A stretch of 64,000 nucleotides of DNA from Bacteroidota bacterium (GCA_023458535.1 JAEWYW010000074.1:1-64000), one strand, 5' to 3'; shown: positions 42,146 to 52,173, counted from the first letter of the stretch. Notes: generated from the sequence alone by a model not told the origin. Made by a program: numbers and translations.

Positions 42146-43537
42146 CTATTTTCTGGATTTACCCCTGTTTATAAAATAATAGACGGGCACACCAATAAGA
42201 ATTAATATAAAGCCCGGCCATGTATATTGAGGTTTATAAATAATTAGGAGCACACAAAATAAAATGCCTATGACCAAGTAAATAATTGGTGTTATGGGAT
42301 AAAGCCATGTTTTGTATGGTCTTTCAAGCTGAGGTTTTTGTATTCTCAACCAAATGACTCCAAAAACGGTGATCATGTAGAATAGCACAATAACAAAAGA
42401 AATCATATCCAACAAATCTCCATACTGACCGCTCAAACATAGTAAAGAAGCCCAAATGCCTTGCATCCATAGAGATTTTGCTGGCACGCCGTTTATATTA
42501 TCCTCCTGAGCCGCTTTAAAAAACAATCCATCTTTGGCCATGGTTTGAAAAACTCTTGCACCTGCGAGGATCAATCCATTATTGCATCCAAAAGTAGAAA
42601 CCATTACCAATAGGGCGATTACTATTGTTCCTACTCCATCACCGAAAATTTTCTGGGAGGCAGCAACAGCAACTCTGTCATTTGCAGCAAAAGCAATTTC
42701 ATCTCTTGTTAATGTATTGAGATAAACAAAATTCACAAGCAGATAAAGAATCATTACCGATGTGGTGCCCCAAACCATTGCCTTCACAATATTTTTTTTC
42801 GGATTTTCAACCTCACCAGAAACAAAAGTGACACTCTCCCATGCTACAGAACTGAATACGGAACCAACCATAGCAGCAGCTATTCCGCCCATTAAAGTGA
42901 TGCCACCAATTTCTGTCCAATTCGTATTCTTAAGATTTTGAAAAGATGAATTTCCTACATCAAAGGCAGAACTCAGCATTCCATTTTTAACCATTAGGAA
43001 GCCTGCCAATATCAGTCCAACAATCGCTATAATTTTAGAAAGCGTAAATACATTTTGAAGTATTTTGCCCGACTGCACGCCTCTTGTATTGATGAATGTA
43101 AGCAACATTATTACTGCAATTCCTAAAATCTGAATCCATGTTATTTTAAAAGTTCCCATTTCAAATAGCGGAGCGGCATCGTTTAAAGCTGGTATTAGAT
43201 AAGCAGAATATTTTCCGAAAGCGACTGCCACAGCAGCAATGGTTCCTGTTTGGATCACTGTAAAAAGTCCCCATCCATACAGAAAACCCATCATTTTTCC
43301 AAAAATTTCGGTAATGTAGGTATATTGTCCCCCTGCTTTCGGAAACATGGATGAAAGTTCACCATAAGTAATGGCTGCAGCAACCGTCATTACTCCAGTG
43401 ATGATCCAAACAACAATTAACCAATAACCAGATCCTAAGTTCCGCATCATGTCTGAGGAAACAATAAAAATTCCGCTTCCGATCATAGATCCCATCACAA
43501 TCATAATGGCATCCAGCAATTTGAGTTTGCGTTTCAT
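42146..43537 (-). CDS. APC-family amino acid permease
   Basis: 463 residues with about twelve membrane helices. The N-terminus KLLDAIMIVMGSMIGSGIFIV has the GSGIF substrate motif of the APC fold; FPKAGGQYTYI is the conserved TM3 region. It resembles bacterial L-type amino acid exchangers. The substrate is unknown. A -7 box, TATATTTG (minus, 43555-43562), lies 17 bases upstream. Divergent from the DUF4920 gene. Confidence 0.87.
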   Translation of the reverse strand: MKRKLKLLDAIMIVMGSMIGSGIFIVSSDMMRNLGSGYWLIVVWIITGVMTVAAAITYGELSSMFPKAGGQYTYITEIFGKMMGFLYGWGLFTVIQTGTIAAVAVAFGKYSAYLIPALNDAAPLFEMGTFKITWIQILGIAVIMLLTFINTRGVQSGKILQNVFTLSKIIAIVGLILAGFLMVKNGMLSSAFDVGNSSFQNLKNTNWTEIGGITLMGGIAAAMVGSVFSSVAWESVTFVSGEVENPKKNIVKAMVWGTTSVMILYLLVNFVYLNTLTRDEIAFAANDRVAVAASQKIFGDGVGTIVIALLVMVSTFGCNNGLILAGARVFQTMAKDGLFFKAAQEDNINGVPAKSLWMQGIWASLLCLSGQYGDLLDMISFVIVLFYMITVFGVIWLRIQKPQLERPYKTWLYPITPIIYLVIGILFCVLLIIYKPQYTWPGFILILIGVPVYYFINRGKSRK

Positions 43538-43635
43538 AAAGTATTTTATAAAATCAAATATATAGATTTAGCAGATATATTTGCGATAAAGCCAATAAAT
43601 AGGTTAAAAAATTATAATATTGCTGAAAATGATAG

Positions 43636-43663
43636 TTGCGAAATGAAATAATGATTATTTTTG
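43636..43663 (+). promoter_or_regulatory. promoter of the DUF4920 gene
   Basis: TTG (43636-43638), 17 bases, TATTTTTG (43656-43663); the ATG follows 15 bases later. Confidence 0.55.
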
Positions 43664-43678
43664 AAGAAAATTTAAAAT

Positions 43679-44185
43679 ATGAAATTAAAAGCAATTTTAT
43701 TTCTAGTAGCGATTGGTTTTTCTACTGTTGCATTTTCTCAAGAAACAAAAAAAGCGGGACCACCTGCAGGTAAAGCATTAGCTGGTGATGTTTATGGAGG
43801 CGGAATTTCTAATAAGGCTGAAAAAAAAGCAATGACAACCTCGCAGGTAATTAAACAACTTGATAAAGATAAAGAACTTAAGGATATCGCCGTAAAAGCT
43901 AAAGTTGTAGATGTTTGCGATAAAAAAGGATGTTGGTTAACTCTTGAAACTGCTGACAAGAGCAGGTTTTTTGTAAAAATGCAAGATTATGCATTTTTTG
44001 TTCCAACAGCACTTAAAGGAAAGGAAGTGGTTTTAGAGGGCACTGCAAAGTCTAAAGAAGTTTCCATTGATGAACTTAAGCACTATGCGGAGGATGCTAA
44101 AAAACCTCAAGCTGAAATTGATGCTATTACGCAACCTGGCATGGAAACAAGATTTATTGCTACTGGGATTAAGGTAGTACAATAA
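43679..44185 (+). CDS. DUF4920 secreted protein
   Basis: 168 residues. Signal peptide (KLKAILFLVAIGFSTVAFSQ). The conserved block VVDVCDKKGCWLTLE, with its CxxxGCW, is the hallmark of DUF4920; it resembles an OB-fold that holds a metal or redox centre. The C-terminal part is helical. No reaction is established. Periplasmic. A GC-rich hairpin closes the gene. Confidence 0.82.
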   Translation: MKLKAILFLVAIGFSTVAFSQETKKAGPPAGKALAGDVYGGGISNKAEKKAMTTSQVIKQLDKDKELKDIAVKAKVVDVCDKKGCWLTLETADKSRFFVKMQDYAFFVPTALKGKEVVLEGTAKSKEVSIDELKHYAEDAKKPQAEIDAITQPGMETRFIATGIKVVQ

Positions 44186-44203
44186 TTAAGGTTAATATTT
44201 GGA

Positions 44204-44240
44204 AAAACCGCCGCGGCAACTTCGTTGCCGCGGCGGTTTT
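44204..44240. terminator. GC-rich hairpin with TTC loop between DUF4920 and the next gene
   Basis: A perfect 17-bp stem (44204-44220 with 44224-44240), loop TTC, T-rich afterwards. Between convergent genes, it touches the stop of the minus-strand gene at 44243. Confidence 0.8.
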
Positions 44241-44242
44241 AT

Positions 44243-45019
44243 TTATTTTTTAGAACGATTCAAATAACCCGAGAGATCATTTTTCATTATCTCCTGTATC
44301 CTTTTTGCAGTGTATCTTTTATCATACAATTGGTATTGTGAATCTGCATACGAAAGATATTGATCAAATTCGTATTCCGACATTCCATAATTCTCAAAAT
44401 AAGAAAGATCAATCTCTTTTTTAATATTGTTAAGAAAAGTTTTTCGATAGGCGTAATTATTTTTCTGAGAAATCTTGGGGCTGGAGATTAATTGTATTAT
44501 CTGCCCTACTATACCTTCAGTTGCACCACCAGAGGAAATACCTAATAAGCTTACCTGAACCGATTCAAATTTTGGTGGTTCCACTTCAATAGGGTTTTCT
44601 TTAACGTATTTTCTCATTTCACTGTTCAAAACTGCTTTTTTCGAGGACTCATTGAGTTGTTGAGAATCTTTATTGAGAATACCGGATAAAGATGGGCGAA
44701 GTTTCACCTCTTCAATTATAATAGGTGTTTTCGCTAAAACAATTGTGATACCAGCTGAAGAAAAATCATTTTGTGAAATATTAATTTCTTTCCTATCATA
44801 TCCTTCTTTTACTAATCTAATACCGTCTCCGTTAGCTGCTTTAATAATAAACTCCCCATTGATATTAGTTGTGGTTTTCTCCTGCGTTCTCATATTGAGA
44901 ACAACAACGTTGCCGATAATCAGATTGTTTTCAGAAAATATTTTTCCACTTAAAATCTTTTGTGAATAAGCATTTGCAAATAGTAAACAAAGACAAATAA
45001 AAAGCACTTTTTGAAACAT
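44243..45019 (-). CDS. secreted protein with carboxypeptidase-regulatory-like domain
   Basis: 258 residues. Signal peptide (FQKVLFICLCLLFANAYSQ), then a beta-sandwich of the carboxypeptidase regulatory-like type (KILSGKIFSENNLIIGNVVVL...INGEFIIKA). The remaining 150 residues are helical with no known motif. Such leading domains occur in TonB-dependent receptors, but no barrel follows here. Probably periplasmic or outer-membrane-attached. Flavobacterial hypothetical protein; function unknown. Confidence 0.7.
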   Translation of the reverse strand: MFQKVLFICLCLLFANAYSQKILSGKIFSENNLIIGNVVVLNMRTQEKTTTNINGEFIIKAANGDGIRLVKEGYDRKEINISQNDFSSAGITIVLAKTPIIIEEVKLRPSLSGILNKDSQQLNESSKKAVLNSEMRKYVKENPIEVEPPKFESVQVSLLGISSGGATEGIVGQIIQLISSPKISQKNNYAYRKTFLNNIKKEIDLSYFENYGMSEYEFDQYLSYADSQYQLYDKRYTAKRIQEIMKNDLSGYLNRSKK

Positions 45020-45156
45020 ATTACATTGAGTATAACAAAGTCAAAAATTAGATTAATTTCAGCACCTAAAAAGAAAAAGTCAATATTTAACCTTAGTTGA
45101 TCACGAACATCATTTTAAAGTTAAATACTGACTTCTGTAATTATAATTAAAATATC

Positions 45157-48100
45157 TTACGACTTCTTAGAGAGCTTTTTAAATCTGAAATAAGAAACCA
45201 CAGCCAAAATAATCATCGTAGATATACCAATGTACACCCAAGCTGGTACTGGTATTGGATCTCCTGCTGCATAAGAGTGCAATCCACTTAGGTAATAATT
45301 AACTCCAAAATATGTCATTACCATAGAGCAAAATGCGAACATTGTTGCCACATGGAATGCCCATCTGCTTCTTAAACCAGGAACCAATCTCATGTGCAAT
45401 ACAAATGCATATACCATAATCGAGATGAATGCCCAAGTTTCTTTTGGATCCCAGCTCCAATATCTACCCCAAGACTCATTTGCCCAGATTCCACCTAAGA
45501 AGTTTCCTACTGTTAATGCAAAAAGACCAATGGTAAGTGACATTTCAGAAACAATTGTCAATTCTTTCAATGTAGTATCATGATGTTTGTCGTAGAGTTG
45601 CTTGCTCGAAATAATGAAGAATACCAAACAAATCACCGCAATAATCATCGAGAGAGCTAAGAATCCGTAACTGGACACAATAATGGCAACGTGAACAATT
45701 AACCAATACGATTTTAGAACCGGTACCAAAGGAGTAATCTGCGGATTTAAAGCTGATCCACCGTGAGCAAACCCCATCATAATTACAGCTACCATAAAAC
45801 CTGCTGCTGGTATTAACGCATTGGAGAATTCGTCCTTATTTTTTGTTGTGATGTCATTGTTATTTTTACCTAGACTAGGTTTGTTCATTCTGAAATAGAA
45901 CATAAGACCCGCTGATATTCCTACCCAAGAGATGAAGATGATTGCCTCATAACCATTACTCCAAGGTGCATGTCCAGAAAGGTACCAACGTGCTATTAAT
46001 CCTAAGAAGTGACAGATATATCCTACGATACCAATACCGATAAGGATTTTAATAATGAGATTAATGGTTCTGCTGGGTTTGAATAATTGAATGAAACCTA
46101 AAATAAGCATCAAACCACCTATTAAAGTATAGAAAATTAAAAGTTTAAAATTTAGATTGACTTTATTAGAGAAAATTTCTAAATCGACTTTTGTTTCGGA
46201 AGGAACAACGTTCTTACCCCATTTTTGCTGGTAGCTGGAAAGGTTTTTTAATTCAGAATCTGCCTTCGACCAATTCCCAGATTGTTTTGCTTCTAAAACA
46301 CTGTAAAAATAAGGTCCCATGATTTTTTGAGAATTCTCATCTGGCTGTAAATTTTGGTCCAACCAAGAATGCCACGTATGATTAGGGTCATTCGGTACAG
46401 GAACAATTCTTAAAAACTGACCGCTAAAAAATTCATTGAAAGCCTGTACTCTGTCATTCAAATCAATAACCGCTAAATCATATTTGCTCTGCTCTGCTGG
46501 TTTTTTTGCAAATGCTGTATTAAAATCTTCTTCCAAGATATAATGCATGGCTCCCGTTCTGCGATCCACTGGGAATAAATTGATTAGCGATGTATAACCG
46601 TCCTCATTGGCTCCCACTTTTTTTCTAAGGATATCACCACCTTCAGTTACTTTGATAAGTGGAACCATCGTCCAAGTTTCTGGATCGGTGTTGATGGACA
46701 AAAACCATTGGTTGGCAGAAAGAGATTTTCCTTCTGTTCCTTTGAATTTATCACTTTTATAAAGTTTTCTCAAAACATCCAAAGCCTGAGTGTTTATGGG
46801 AACAATTCTACCTTCATAGTTTTGCACCAATAATCTTCCAAATTTATCAGCATGCTCTTCAGTAATTTTATTTCTAGAGATGATATCATCTGGTGATATA
46901 CTTCTCATAGTGCTCAAAGATTTCGCAGATGAATTTTGCTGCGTTTGCGGAGCTGCATTATTGTCTTTTGGAGAATCCATCACCACAGTTTTCTCATTGG
47001 TGTGAACATGAGCGCCTTTTCCGTTTCCATCCGTTCCATGCATGTCTATCTCCTGAGCGTTCAACCCTAATGTGAACAATAATGCAATAACTGTTGCTGC
47101 TCTTTTCTTGTTAACGCTGGTCAACATACTGTTCAGTTTCCAGAAATGCGATCCTTTCCAGAAGAAAGTCACAAACATCCCTAAGAAAAGCAAACCGTAA
47201 CCTATATACGAGATTAAAGTTCCCCACCAATCATGGTTTACAGAAAGTACCGTTCCCATTCTGTCTGGATCGAAACTCGCTTGGAAAAATCTGTAGCCTT
47301 TATGGTTTAAAACATGGTTCATATAAATTTTATAAGGCGTTTCTTTACCCTCGTCAATAATTTTCACATGACTTTCGTAGGCACTTGGCGATGAACTTCC
47401 TGGGTATGTTTCCATCACGAAATCATCTAGTTTTAGAGAAAAAGGAGTGGTATAAATTTTAGGTCCGAATCCTAGCATAATGTTCATTCCATCGATATTA
47501 ATCTGCTTGTAGAGATTGGGATTGTTTTTTTCTACTGAAAGTTCTACCAATTGCTTGGTTTTTGGTCCTTGAACTTCTACGGTCAACATATCAGGAACTT
47601 CCTTATCTTTATTTTTGTCGCCTTCTATCGCTTTTAGATCTCCCTTCTTCATTCCTTCCGGAACTACGAGTTTCAAATCGTTAATAGAATATAAACTTCT
47701 CAATACCAAAGGTTGATACTCATCCTTCTTAGTTGTCCCTGTTGCCTGCGTTGCCATCGTCATAAAACTCGCATCAACAGGAGTTTTTATCATGATGTTT
47801 TCGCCTTCTTTCTTAAATTCTACGGCACCTTCAATGCTTCTGTTTAGGGTAACCAATGTTCCGTTGATGGATTTTGCTTCACCAGATTTCAAGTAAATAT
47901 TTTGTCTACCATTGTCGGCTGTAGAAACCAAATGTAGATATTCTGTTCCACTTTTGTTAGGCACCAAACTATCCTTTTTTCTTTGAACAAACTCCTTGCT
48001 GAATACTTTTACTTGTTTTCCGTGGAAGTCGTAGGTAGCTTTAAAAGTCTTCCCAAATAGTTTTCCCAGAAGATTTTTTTGCATTACCTCCTCAGGAATC

Positions 48101-48525
48101 ATGGTAAACTGTACATCTTGATAATTTAAGATATCGCCTTTTTCTTCAATCTGAATTTTAAAGAATTTTTTGTCAGTAATAATTTCATTGGAAGATTCAC
48201 CCTCACGAATATGCATAATCCCCTCAAAACTAATGTATCTGGTAATAGCACCACCTAAAAATATAAGTACAAATGCCAAGTGAAATACCAAAACTGGCCA
48301 TTTTTCTCTTCGCCACAAACGGTATCTGCCAATGTTTCCTATGAAGTTGATGATTAACAGCAACATAATCAACTCAAACCATTTTGCCTCATAAATTAGA
48401 GCTTTGGCTGTGGGCGTACCATAATCGTTCTCCAAAAACGTGGCGTAGGCCATTGCAATTGCAAAAATCAACAACAAAACAGCCATTGTTCTCGTTGAAA
48501 TAAGAATATTTGTTAATTTCTTCAT
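45157..48525 (-). CDS. ccsBA: fused cytochrome c biogenesis protein CcsB-CcsA (ResB-ResC)
   Basis: 1122 residues. The N-terminal half is ResB/CcsB-like (membrane helices near 10-30, 45-65 and 75-95, then a large periplasmic domain to about 430). The C-terminal part (from about 790) is CcsA with the haem-handling WWD segment WGRYWSWDPKETWAF and flanking His residues. Between them, near 462-490, a second hydrophobic stretch ending LNAQEIDMHG looks like an internal signal peptide, followed by a 300-residue periplasmic domain. System II maturation attaches haem to c-type cytochromes. Promoter at 48544-48573. Confidence 0.93.
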   Translation of the reverse strand: MKKLTNILISTRTMAVLLLIFAIAMAYATFLENDYGTPTAKALIYEAKWFELIMLLLIINFIGNIGRYRLWRREKWPVLVFHLAFVLIFLGGAITRYISFEGIMHIREGESSNEIITDKKFFKIQIEEKGDILNYQDVQFTMIPEEVMQKNLLGKLFGKTFKATYDFHGKQVKVFSKEFVQRKKDSLVPNKSGTEYLHLVSTADNGRQNIYLKSGEAKSINGTLVTLNRSIEGAVEFKKEGENIMIKTPVDASFMTMATQATGTTKKDEYQPLVLRSLYSINDLKLVVPEGMKKGDLKAIEGDKNKDKEVPDMLTVEVQGPKTKQLVELSVEKNNPNLYKQINIDGMNIMLGFGPKIYTTPFSLKLDDFVMETYPGSSSPSAYESHVKIIDEGKETPYKIYMNHVLNHKGYRFFQASFDPDRMGTVLSVNHDWWGTLISYIGYGLLFLGMFVTFFWKGSHFWKLNSMLTSVNKKRAATVIALLFTLGLNAQEIDMHGTDGNGKGAHVHTNEKTVVMDSPKDNNAAPQTQQNSSAKSLSTMRSISPDDIISRNKITEEHADKFGRLLVQNYEGRIVPINTQALDVLRKLYKSDKFKGTEGKSLSANQWFLSINTDPETWTMVPLIKVTEGGDILRKKVGANEDGYTSLINLFPVDRRTGAMHYILEEDFNTAFAKKPAEQSKYDLAVIDLNDRVQAFNEFFSGQFLRIVPVPNDPNHTWHSWLDQNLQPDENSQKIMGPYFYSVLEAKQSGNWSKADSELKNLSSYQQKWGKNVVPSETKVDLEIFSNKVNLNFKLLIFYTLIGGLMLILGFIQLFKPSRTINLIIKILIGIGIVGYICHFLGLIARWYLSGHAPWSNGYEAIIFISWVGISAGLMFYFRMNKPSLGKNNNDITTKNKDEFSNALIPAAGFMVAVIMMGFAHGGSALNPQITPLVPVLKSYWLIVHVAIIVSSYGFLALSMIIAVICLVFFIISSKQLYDKHHDTTLKELTIVSEMSLTIGLFALTVGNFLGGIWANESWGRYWSWDPKETWAFISIMVYAFVLHMRLVPGLRSRWAFHVATMFAFCSMVMTYFGVNYYLSGLHSYAAGDPIPVPAWVYIGISTMIILAVVSYFRFKKLSKKS

Positions 48526-48543
48526 AATTTTTTACTTGACATG

Positions 48544-48573
48544 CAAAAATAAGGATGAAAAATCAAAAGCAAG
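48544..48573 (-). promoter_or_regulatory. promoter of ccsBA
   Basis: Minus strand: CTTG (48570-48573), 18 bases, TATTTTTG (48544-48551), 18 bases before the ATG. The rest of the 332-base divergent gap (48574-48857) is AT-rich and, apart from the ftsK promoter, shows nothing I can assign. Confidence 0.55.
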
Positions 48574-48836
48574 ACAAAAAAAACTGTTTTTTATCATCTT
48601 TAATTTTCGGTGAAATTTATTATAATTAATTAAAACATTGTGAGTTATGCTTTAAAAATTCATAAATTTTAAGCTGCTAAAAAATGAATTAGGTTGTTTT
48701 TTACCATTATTTAACGAGAAAACATTAGAATACACCATCATTTGGTAGGTAAAATTAAAATCCTCTATCACAAAAACTTCCTGTTCTCAGTAAAAATAAA
48801 CTTAGTTACTTGCTTAACTTTTATCCTCAAAAACAT

Positions 48837-48844
48837 TAAATTTG
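48837..48844 (+). promoter_or_regulatory. -7 box of ftsK
   Basis: TAAATTTG (48837-48844), a perfect TAnnTTTG element 13 bases before the start codon; no clear -33 partner at normal spacing. Confidence 0.45.
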
Positions 48845-48857
48845 CCCAGATTAAATT

Positions 48858-51389
48858 ATGGACAAGAAAACACAAACTAAGACGCAGGAAGCTACTGAAA
48901 ACAGCAAGATTTTATCTAAACCAAGAATATTTTTTGGATTAACATTCATCTTATTTTCGGTGGTGCTATGCTTTTCGTTCATTTCATATTTAATGAACTG
49001 GAAGGCAGATCAAAGTCAGGCCGGAACAATGCTGGACAAGACCATAAAATCTTCTAATATCTTTGGAAAATTAGGAGATTGGCTGGGCAATATTTTTCTA
49101 TTTAAAAGCATTGGTGTTGCCGCTTTTATTGTTGCATTTTTATTTTTTGTGCTCGGAAGCGTAATCCTCAAAAAGAAATTTTTCAAACCTTGGAAAACCA
49201 TTGGGCACTCTTTATTTTTTATTTGTTGGTTACCAATATTTTTGGGAGCGATTACTAAAGGACAAGGTGTTCTGAGCGGCGTTTACGGTTTCCAAATTAT
49301 GGATTTTCTGAACTCCATTATTGGTACAGTGGGCTTGTGGTTGGTATTAGTTTCGAGTATTTTGCTCTATTTTATTTTAGAGTTTAATCTGAGACCAAGT
49401 GCCATCAAGAAAAAGTTTAACGACATCAACGAAAATACAGTTGGTAGAGTAAAATCGATGTTGCCAAATTCCGATAAAGATTTTGAAGCTGATGAAGAGC
49501 TCGAACAGGAGGTAACGGAAAAGATTGATGTTGTGAGCACCGATGAAAAACCACTGAATGTAAAAGTTACAGAGCCCAAAACTTCCAAAATAGTTGACGA
49601 GCCTATTGCAGTTCCAAAAGGTTTTCCTGAAGTTGCTATTCAACCAAGTGGTTTAGCGGAAGTGGATGCAATTGTGACACCTAATCAAACTTCATTCGAG
49701 GAGAAAAATGATGCAGGTTCTATTCATCTTAATGTAGATCAAAAACCCTCTACTCCTGCCTTTTCAACTCCTGCTCCAAGCACTCCCGAGGACATTACTT
49801 TCAAAGTGGAAGTAGCTACAGAAGTTGATATCTTGGATGATTCTGAAAAAAAATCACAGGAACTTATTCAGAAACACGGTTTGTATGATCATAAATTGGA
49901 TTTGCCTAATTTCCAAATGCCGCCAATTGAATTATTGAAGGATTATGGTAACGAAGAAATCTCCATTAACAAAGAAGAACTCGAAGAAAATAAAAATAAA
50001 ATTGTTGGACTATTAAAGAATTTCAATGTAGGAATTTCCGAAATTAAAGCCACTATCGGACCAACGGTCACCTTGTATGAAATTGTCCCTGAGGCGGGAA
50101 TTCGTGTCGCAGCAATCAAAAAACTGCAGGATGATATCGCATTAAATCTGTCTGCTCTTGGTATTAGAATTATCGCACCAATGCCTGGAAAAGGAACCAT
50201 AGGAATTGAAGTTCCAAGAAAAAACCCAACAATGGTTTCCATGCGATCTGTAATTGCTTCGCAAAAATTCCAAAATACAGATATGGATTTGCCAGTAGTT
50301 TTTGGAAAAACGATTTCTAACGAAGTCTTCATGGCGGATCTATCAAAAATGCCTCACCTTTTGATGGCTGGTGCTACCGGACAGGGTAAATCGGTAGGTA
50401 TTAATGCAATCCTGACTTCTCTCTTGTACAAAAAACATCCAAGTGAACTGAAATTTGTGATGGTAGATCCTAAAAAAGTGGAACTTTCATTATATTCTAA
50501 AATTGAAAGACATTATTTAGCGAAACTTCCAGATACAGACGAAGCGATTATTACCGACACTCACAAAGTAATCAATACTCTAAATTCTCTTTGTATAGAA
50601 ATGGATACCCGTTATGATTTACTCAAGAATGCGTTCTGTAAAAATCTTAAAGAGTACAATAAGAAATTCAGCGAAAGAAAACTTAATCCTGAAAACGGAC
50701 ACCGTTATTTACCATACATCGTTTTAGTGGTAGACGAATTTGCGGATCTTATCATGACTGCGGGTAAAGAAGTCGAGCTTCCTATTGCAAGACTGGCACA
50801 GTTGGCAAGAGCGGTTGGAATCCACTTGATTGTAGCCACGCAAAGACCTTCCGTAAACGTAATTACAGGTATGATAAAGGCTAACTTCCCTGCACGTGCT
50901 GCCTTTAGGGTTATTTCTTCTGTGGATTCCAGAACCATCTTAGATTCTCCAGGTGCCGATCAGCTTATCGGTAAGGGAGACATGTTATATTTTAATGGAA
51001 ATGAAATTCTACGATTGCAGTGTGCATTTGTAGATACACCAGAAGTGGAAAAAATTGCAGAATTTATTGGTGAACAGAAAGCCTATCCATCAGCATTTAT
51101 GCTTCCTGAATATACTTCTGAAGAAAGCACAAGTTCGGCAGGAACTTTTGATCCTAACGAAAAAGATGCCCTTTTTGAAGAAGCAGCGAGAATTGTGGTA
51201 GGAACGCAGCAAGGCTCAACCTCTATGCTACAAAGACAGTTGAAGTTGGGTTACAACAGAGCAGGGAGAATCATGGATCAGTTAGAGGCAAGTGGTGTTG
51301 TGGGAGCATTCAATGGAGCTAAAGCAAGAGAGGTTTTAATAAGTGATTTGAATTCTTTGGAACATTTTTTGGAAGAATTGAGAAAATAA
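48858..51389 (+). CDS. ftsK: DNA translocase FtsK
   Basis: 843 residues. Four N-terminal membrane helices (about 30-180), an acidic Pro/Ser-rich linker (200-340), then the RecA-like motor: Walker A GATGQGKS (505-512), Walker B VLVVDEFADLI and the conserved LARAVGIHLIVATQRPSV. The C-terminal gamma winged helix (QRQLKLGYNRAGRIMDQLEASGVVG) reads DNA polarity motifs. It pumps chromosome ends through the division septum. Co-directional with lolA and the LptF/G-like gene; a terminator overlaps the stop. Confidence 0.96.
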   Translation: MDKKTQTKTQEATENSKILSKPRIFFGLTFILFSVVLCFSFISYLMNWKADQSQAGTMLDKTIKSSNIFGKLGDWLGNIFLFKSIGVAAFIVAFLFFVLGSVILKKKFFKPWKTIGHSLFFICWLPIFLGAITKGQGVLSGVYGFQIMDFLNSIIGTVGLWLVLVSSILLYFILEFNLRPSAIKKKFNDINENTVGRVKSMLPNSDKDFEADEELEQEVTEKIDVVSTDEKPLNVKVTEPKTSKIVDEPIAVPKGFPEVAIQPSGLAEVDAIVTPNQTSFEEKNDAGSIHLNVDQKPSTPAFSTPAPSTPEDITFKVEVATEVDILDDSEKKSQELIQKHGLYDHKLDLPNFQMPPIELLKDYGNEEISINKEELEENKNKIVGLLKNFNVGISEIKATIGPTVTLYEIVPEAGIRVAAIKKLQDDIALNLSALGIRIIAPMPGKGTIGIEVPRKNPTMVSMRSVIASQKFQNTDMDLPVVFGKTISNEVFMADLSKMPHLLMAGATGQGKSVGINAILTSLLYKKHPSELKFVMVDPKKVELSLYSKIERHYLAKLPDTDEAIITDTHKVINTLNSLCIEMDTRYDLLKNAFCKNLKEYNKKFSERKLNPENGHRYLPYIVLVVDEFADLIMTAGKEVELPIARLAQLARAVGIHLIVATQRPSVNVITGMIKANFPARAAFRVISSVDSRTILDSPGADQLIGKGDMLYFNGNEILRLQCAFVDTPEVEKIAEFIGEQKAYPSAFMLPEYTSEESTSSAGTFDPNEKDALFEEAARIVVGTQQGSTSMLQRQLKLGYNRAGRIMDQLEASGVVGAFNGAKAREVLISDLNSLEHFLEELRK

Positions 51390-51415
51390 AAAGTTAAGCA
51401 CATGTTTAACTTTTT
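51388..51415 (+). terminator. terminator of ftsK
   Basis: AAAAAGTTAA (51388-51397) pairs with TTAACTTTTT (51406-51415) around 8 bases, overlapping the stop codon. Confidence 0.75.
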
Positions 51416-51458
51416 TGAAACCCAATCATCTTATTAAAAGAGAATATAATTTAAAGAA

Positions 51459-52106
51459 ATGAAAACATTAATTACGAAAATCCTTGCAGGAAGTTTATTA
51501 GTTGGAGCAGTAGGTTTTTCTTATGCTCAGAAAATTGATGCTAAAGCAAAAAAAATATTAGACGATATTACTGCTAACTACAACTCAAAAGCAAATTCTT
51601 ATTTCAAATTTTCTTTTGGTAGCGGTACCAATAATGAAGTTACTAAAACAGAACCAGGAATTTTTTATTCTTCAGGAACCAAATACAGACTAAAAATTAT
51701 GGGAACTGAACAGGTTTTTGATGGCAACAAAATTTATAACATTAATGGTGAAGACATGGAAGTTACCGTTGCTAAACCCAACTCTTCAGATGCCATGTTC
51801 TCGCCAATCAATTATCTTACAACATACAGAAAAGATTATAATGTTACCTACAACGGTAAAAAGAATGTCAATGGCGTGAATGCAGATTTTATAAAGTTGA
51901 CACCTGTTAAAAATAATGGTTTAAAGTATGTGTATCTTTTTGTAGATTCTGCGAAAAAACAAATGGTAAAACTTGAGCAGTACGGAACCAATAAGGATGT
52001 AGCGGTAATTGCCATTAAAGAATACAAGGAAAATCAAACTTTAGATCCGAATATGTTTGTTTTCGATAAGGCAAAATATAAAGATTATTTGATTACCGAA
52101 TTGTAA
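51459..52106 (+). CDS. lolA: outer-membrane lipoprotein carrier LolA
   Basis: 215 residues. Signal peptide (KTLITKILAGSLLVGAVGFSYAQ). The body has the LolA beta-sheet plan: AKKILDDITANYNSKANSYFKFSF, PGIFYSSGTKYRLKIMG, EQVFDGNKIYNINGED and the hydrophobic cavity strands. It carries lipoproteins across the periplasm after release by a LolCDE-type complex (a LolD gene is at 17.7 kb). Confidence 0.87.
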   Translation: MKTLITKILAGSLLVGAVGFSYAQKIDAKAKKILDDITANYNSKANSYFKFSFGSGTNNEVTKTEPGIFYSSGTKYRLKIMGTEQVFDGNKIYNINGEDMEVTVAKPNSSDAMFSPINYLTTYRKDYNVTYNGKKNVNGVNADFIKLTPVKNNGLKYVYLFVDSAKKQMVKLEQYGTNKDVAVIAIKEYKENQTLDPNMFVFDKAKYKDYLITEL

Positions 52107-52127
52107 ATAATAAAATTATATAAAATT

Positions 52128-52158
52128 AAAAGTCACAAAGCAATCTTTGTGGCTTTTT
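52128..52158 (+). terminator. terminator of lolA
   Basis: AAAAGTCACAAAG (52128-52140) pairs with CTTTGTGGCTTTT (52145-52157) around CAAT, with one G-T pair, then a T. Confidence 0.75.
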
Positions 52159-52173
52159 GCTTAATTTTGGCGC

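Noticed and set aside
48742..48942. Short open frame ahead of ftsK
   Set aside because: It overlaps the ftsK start in another frame, has no good start context and no family features.
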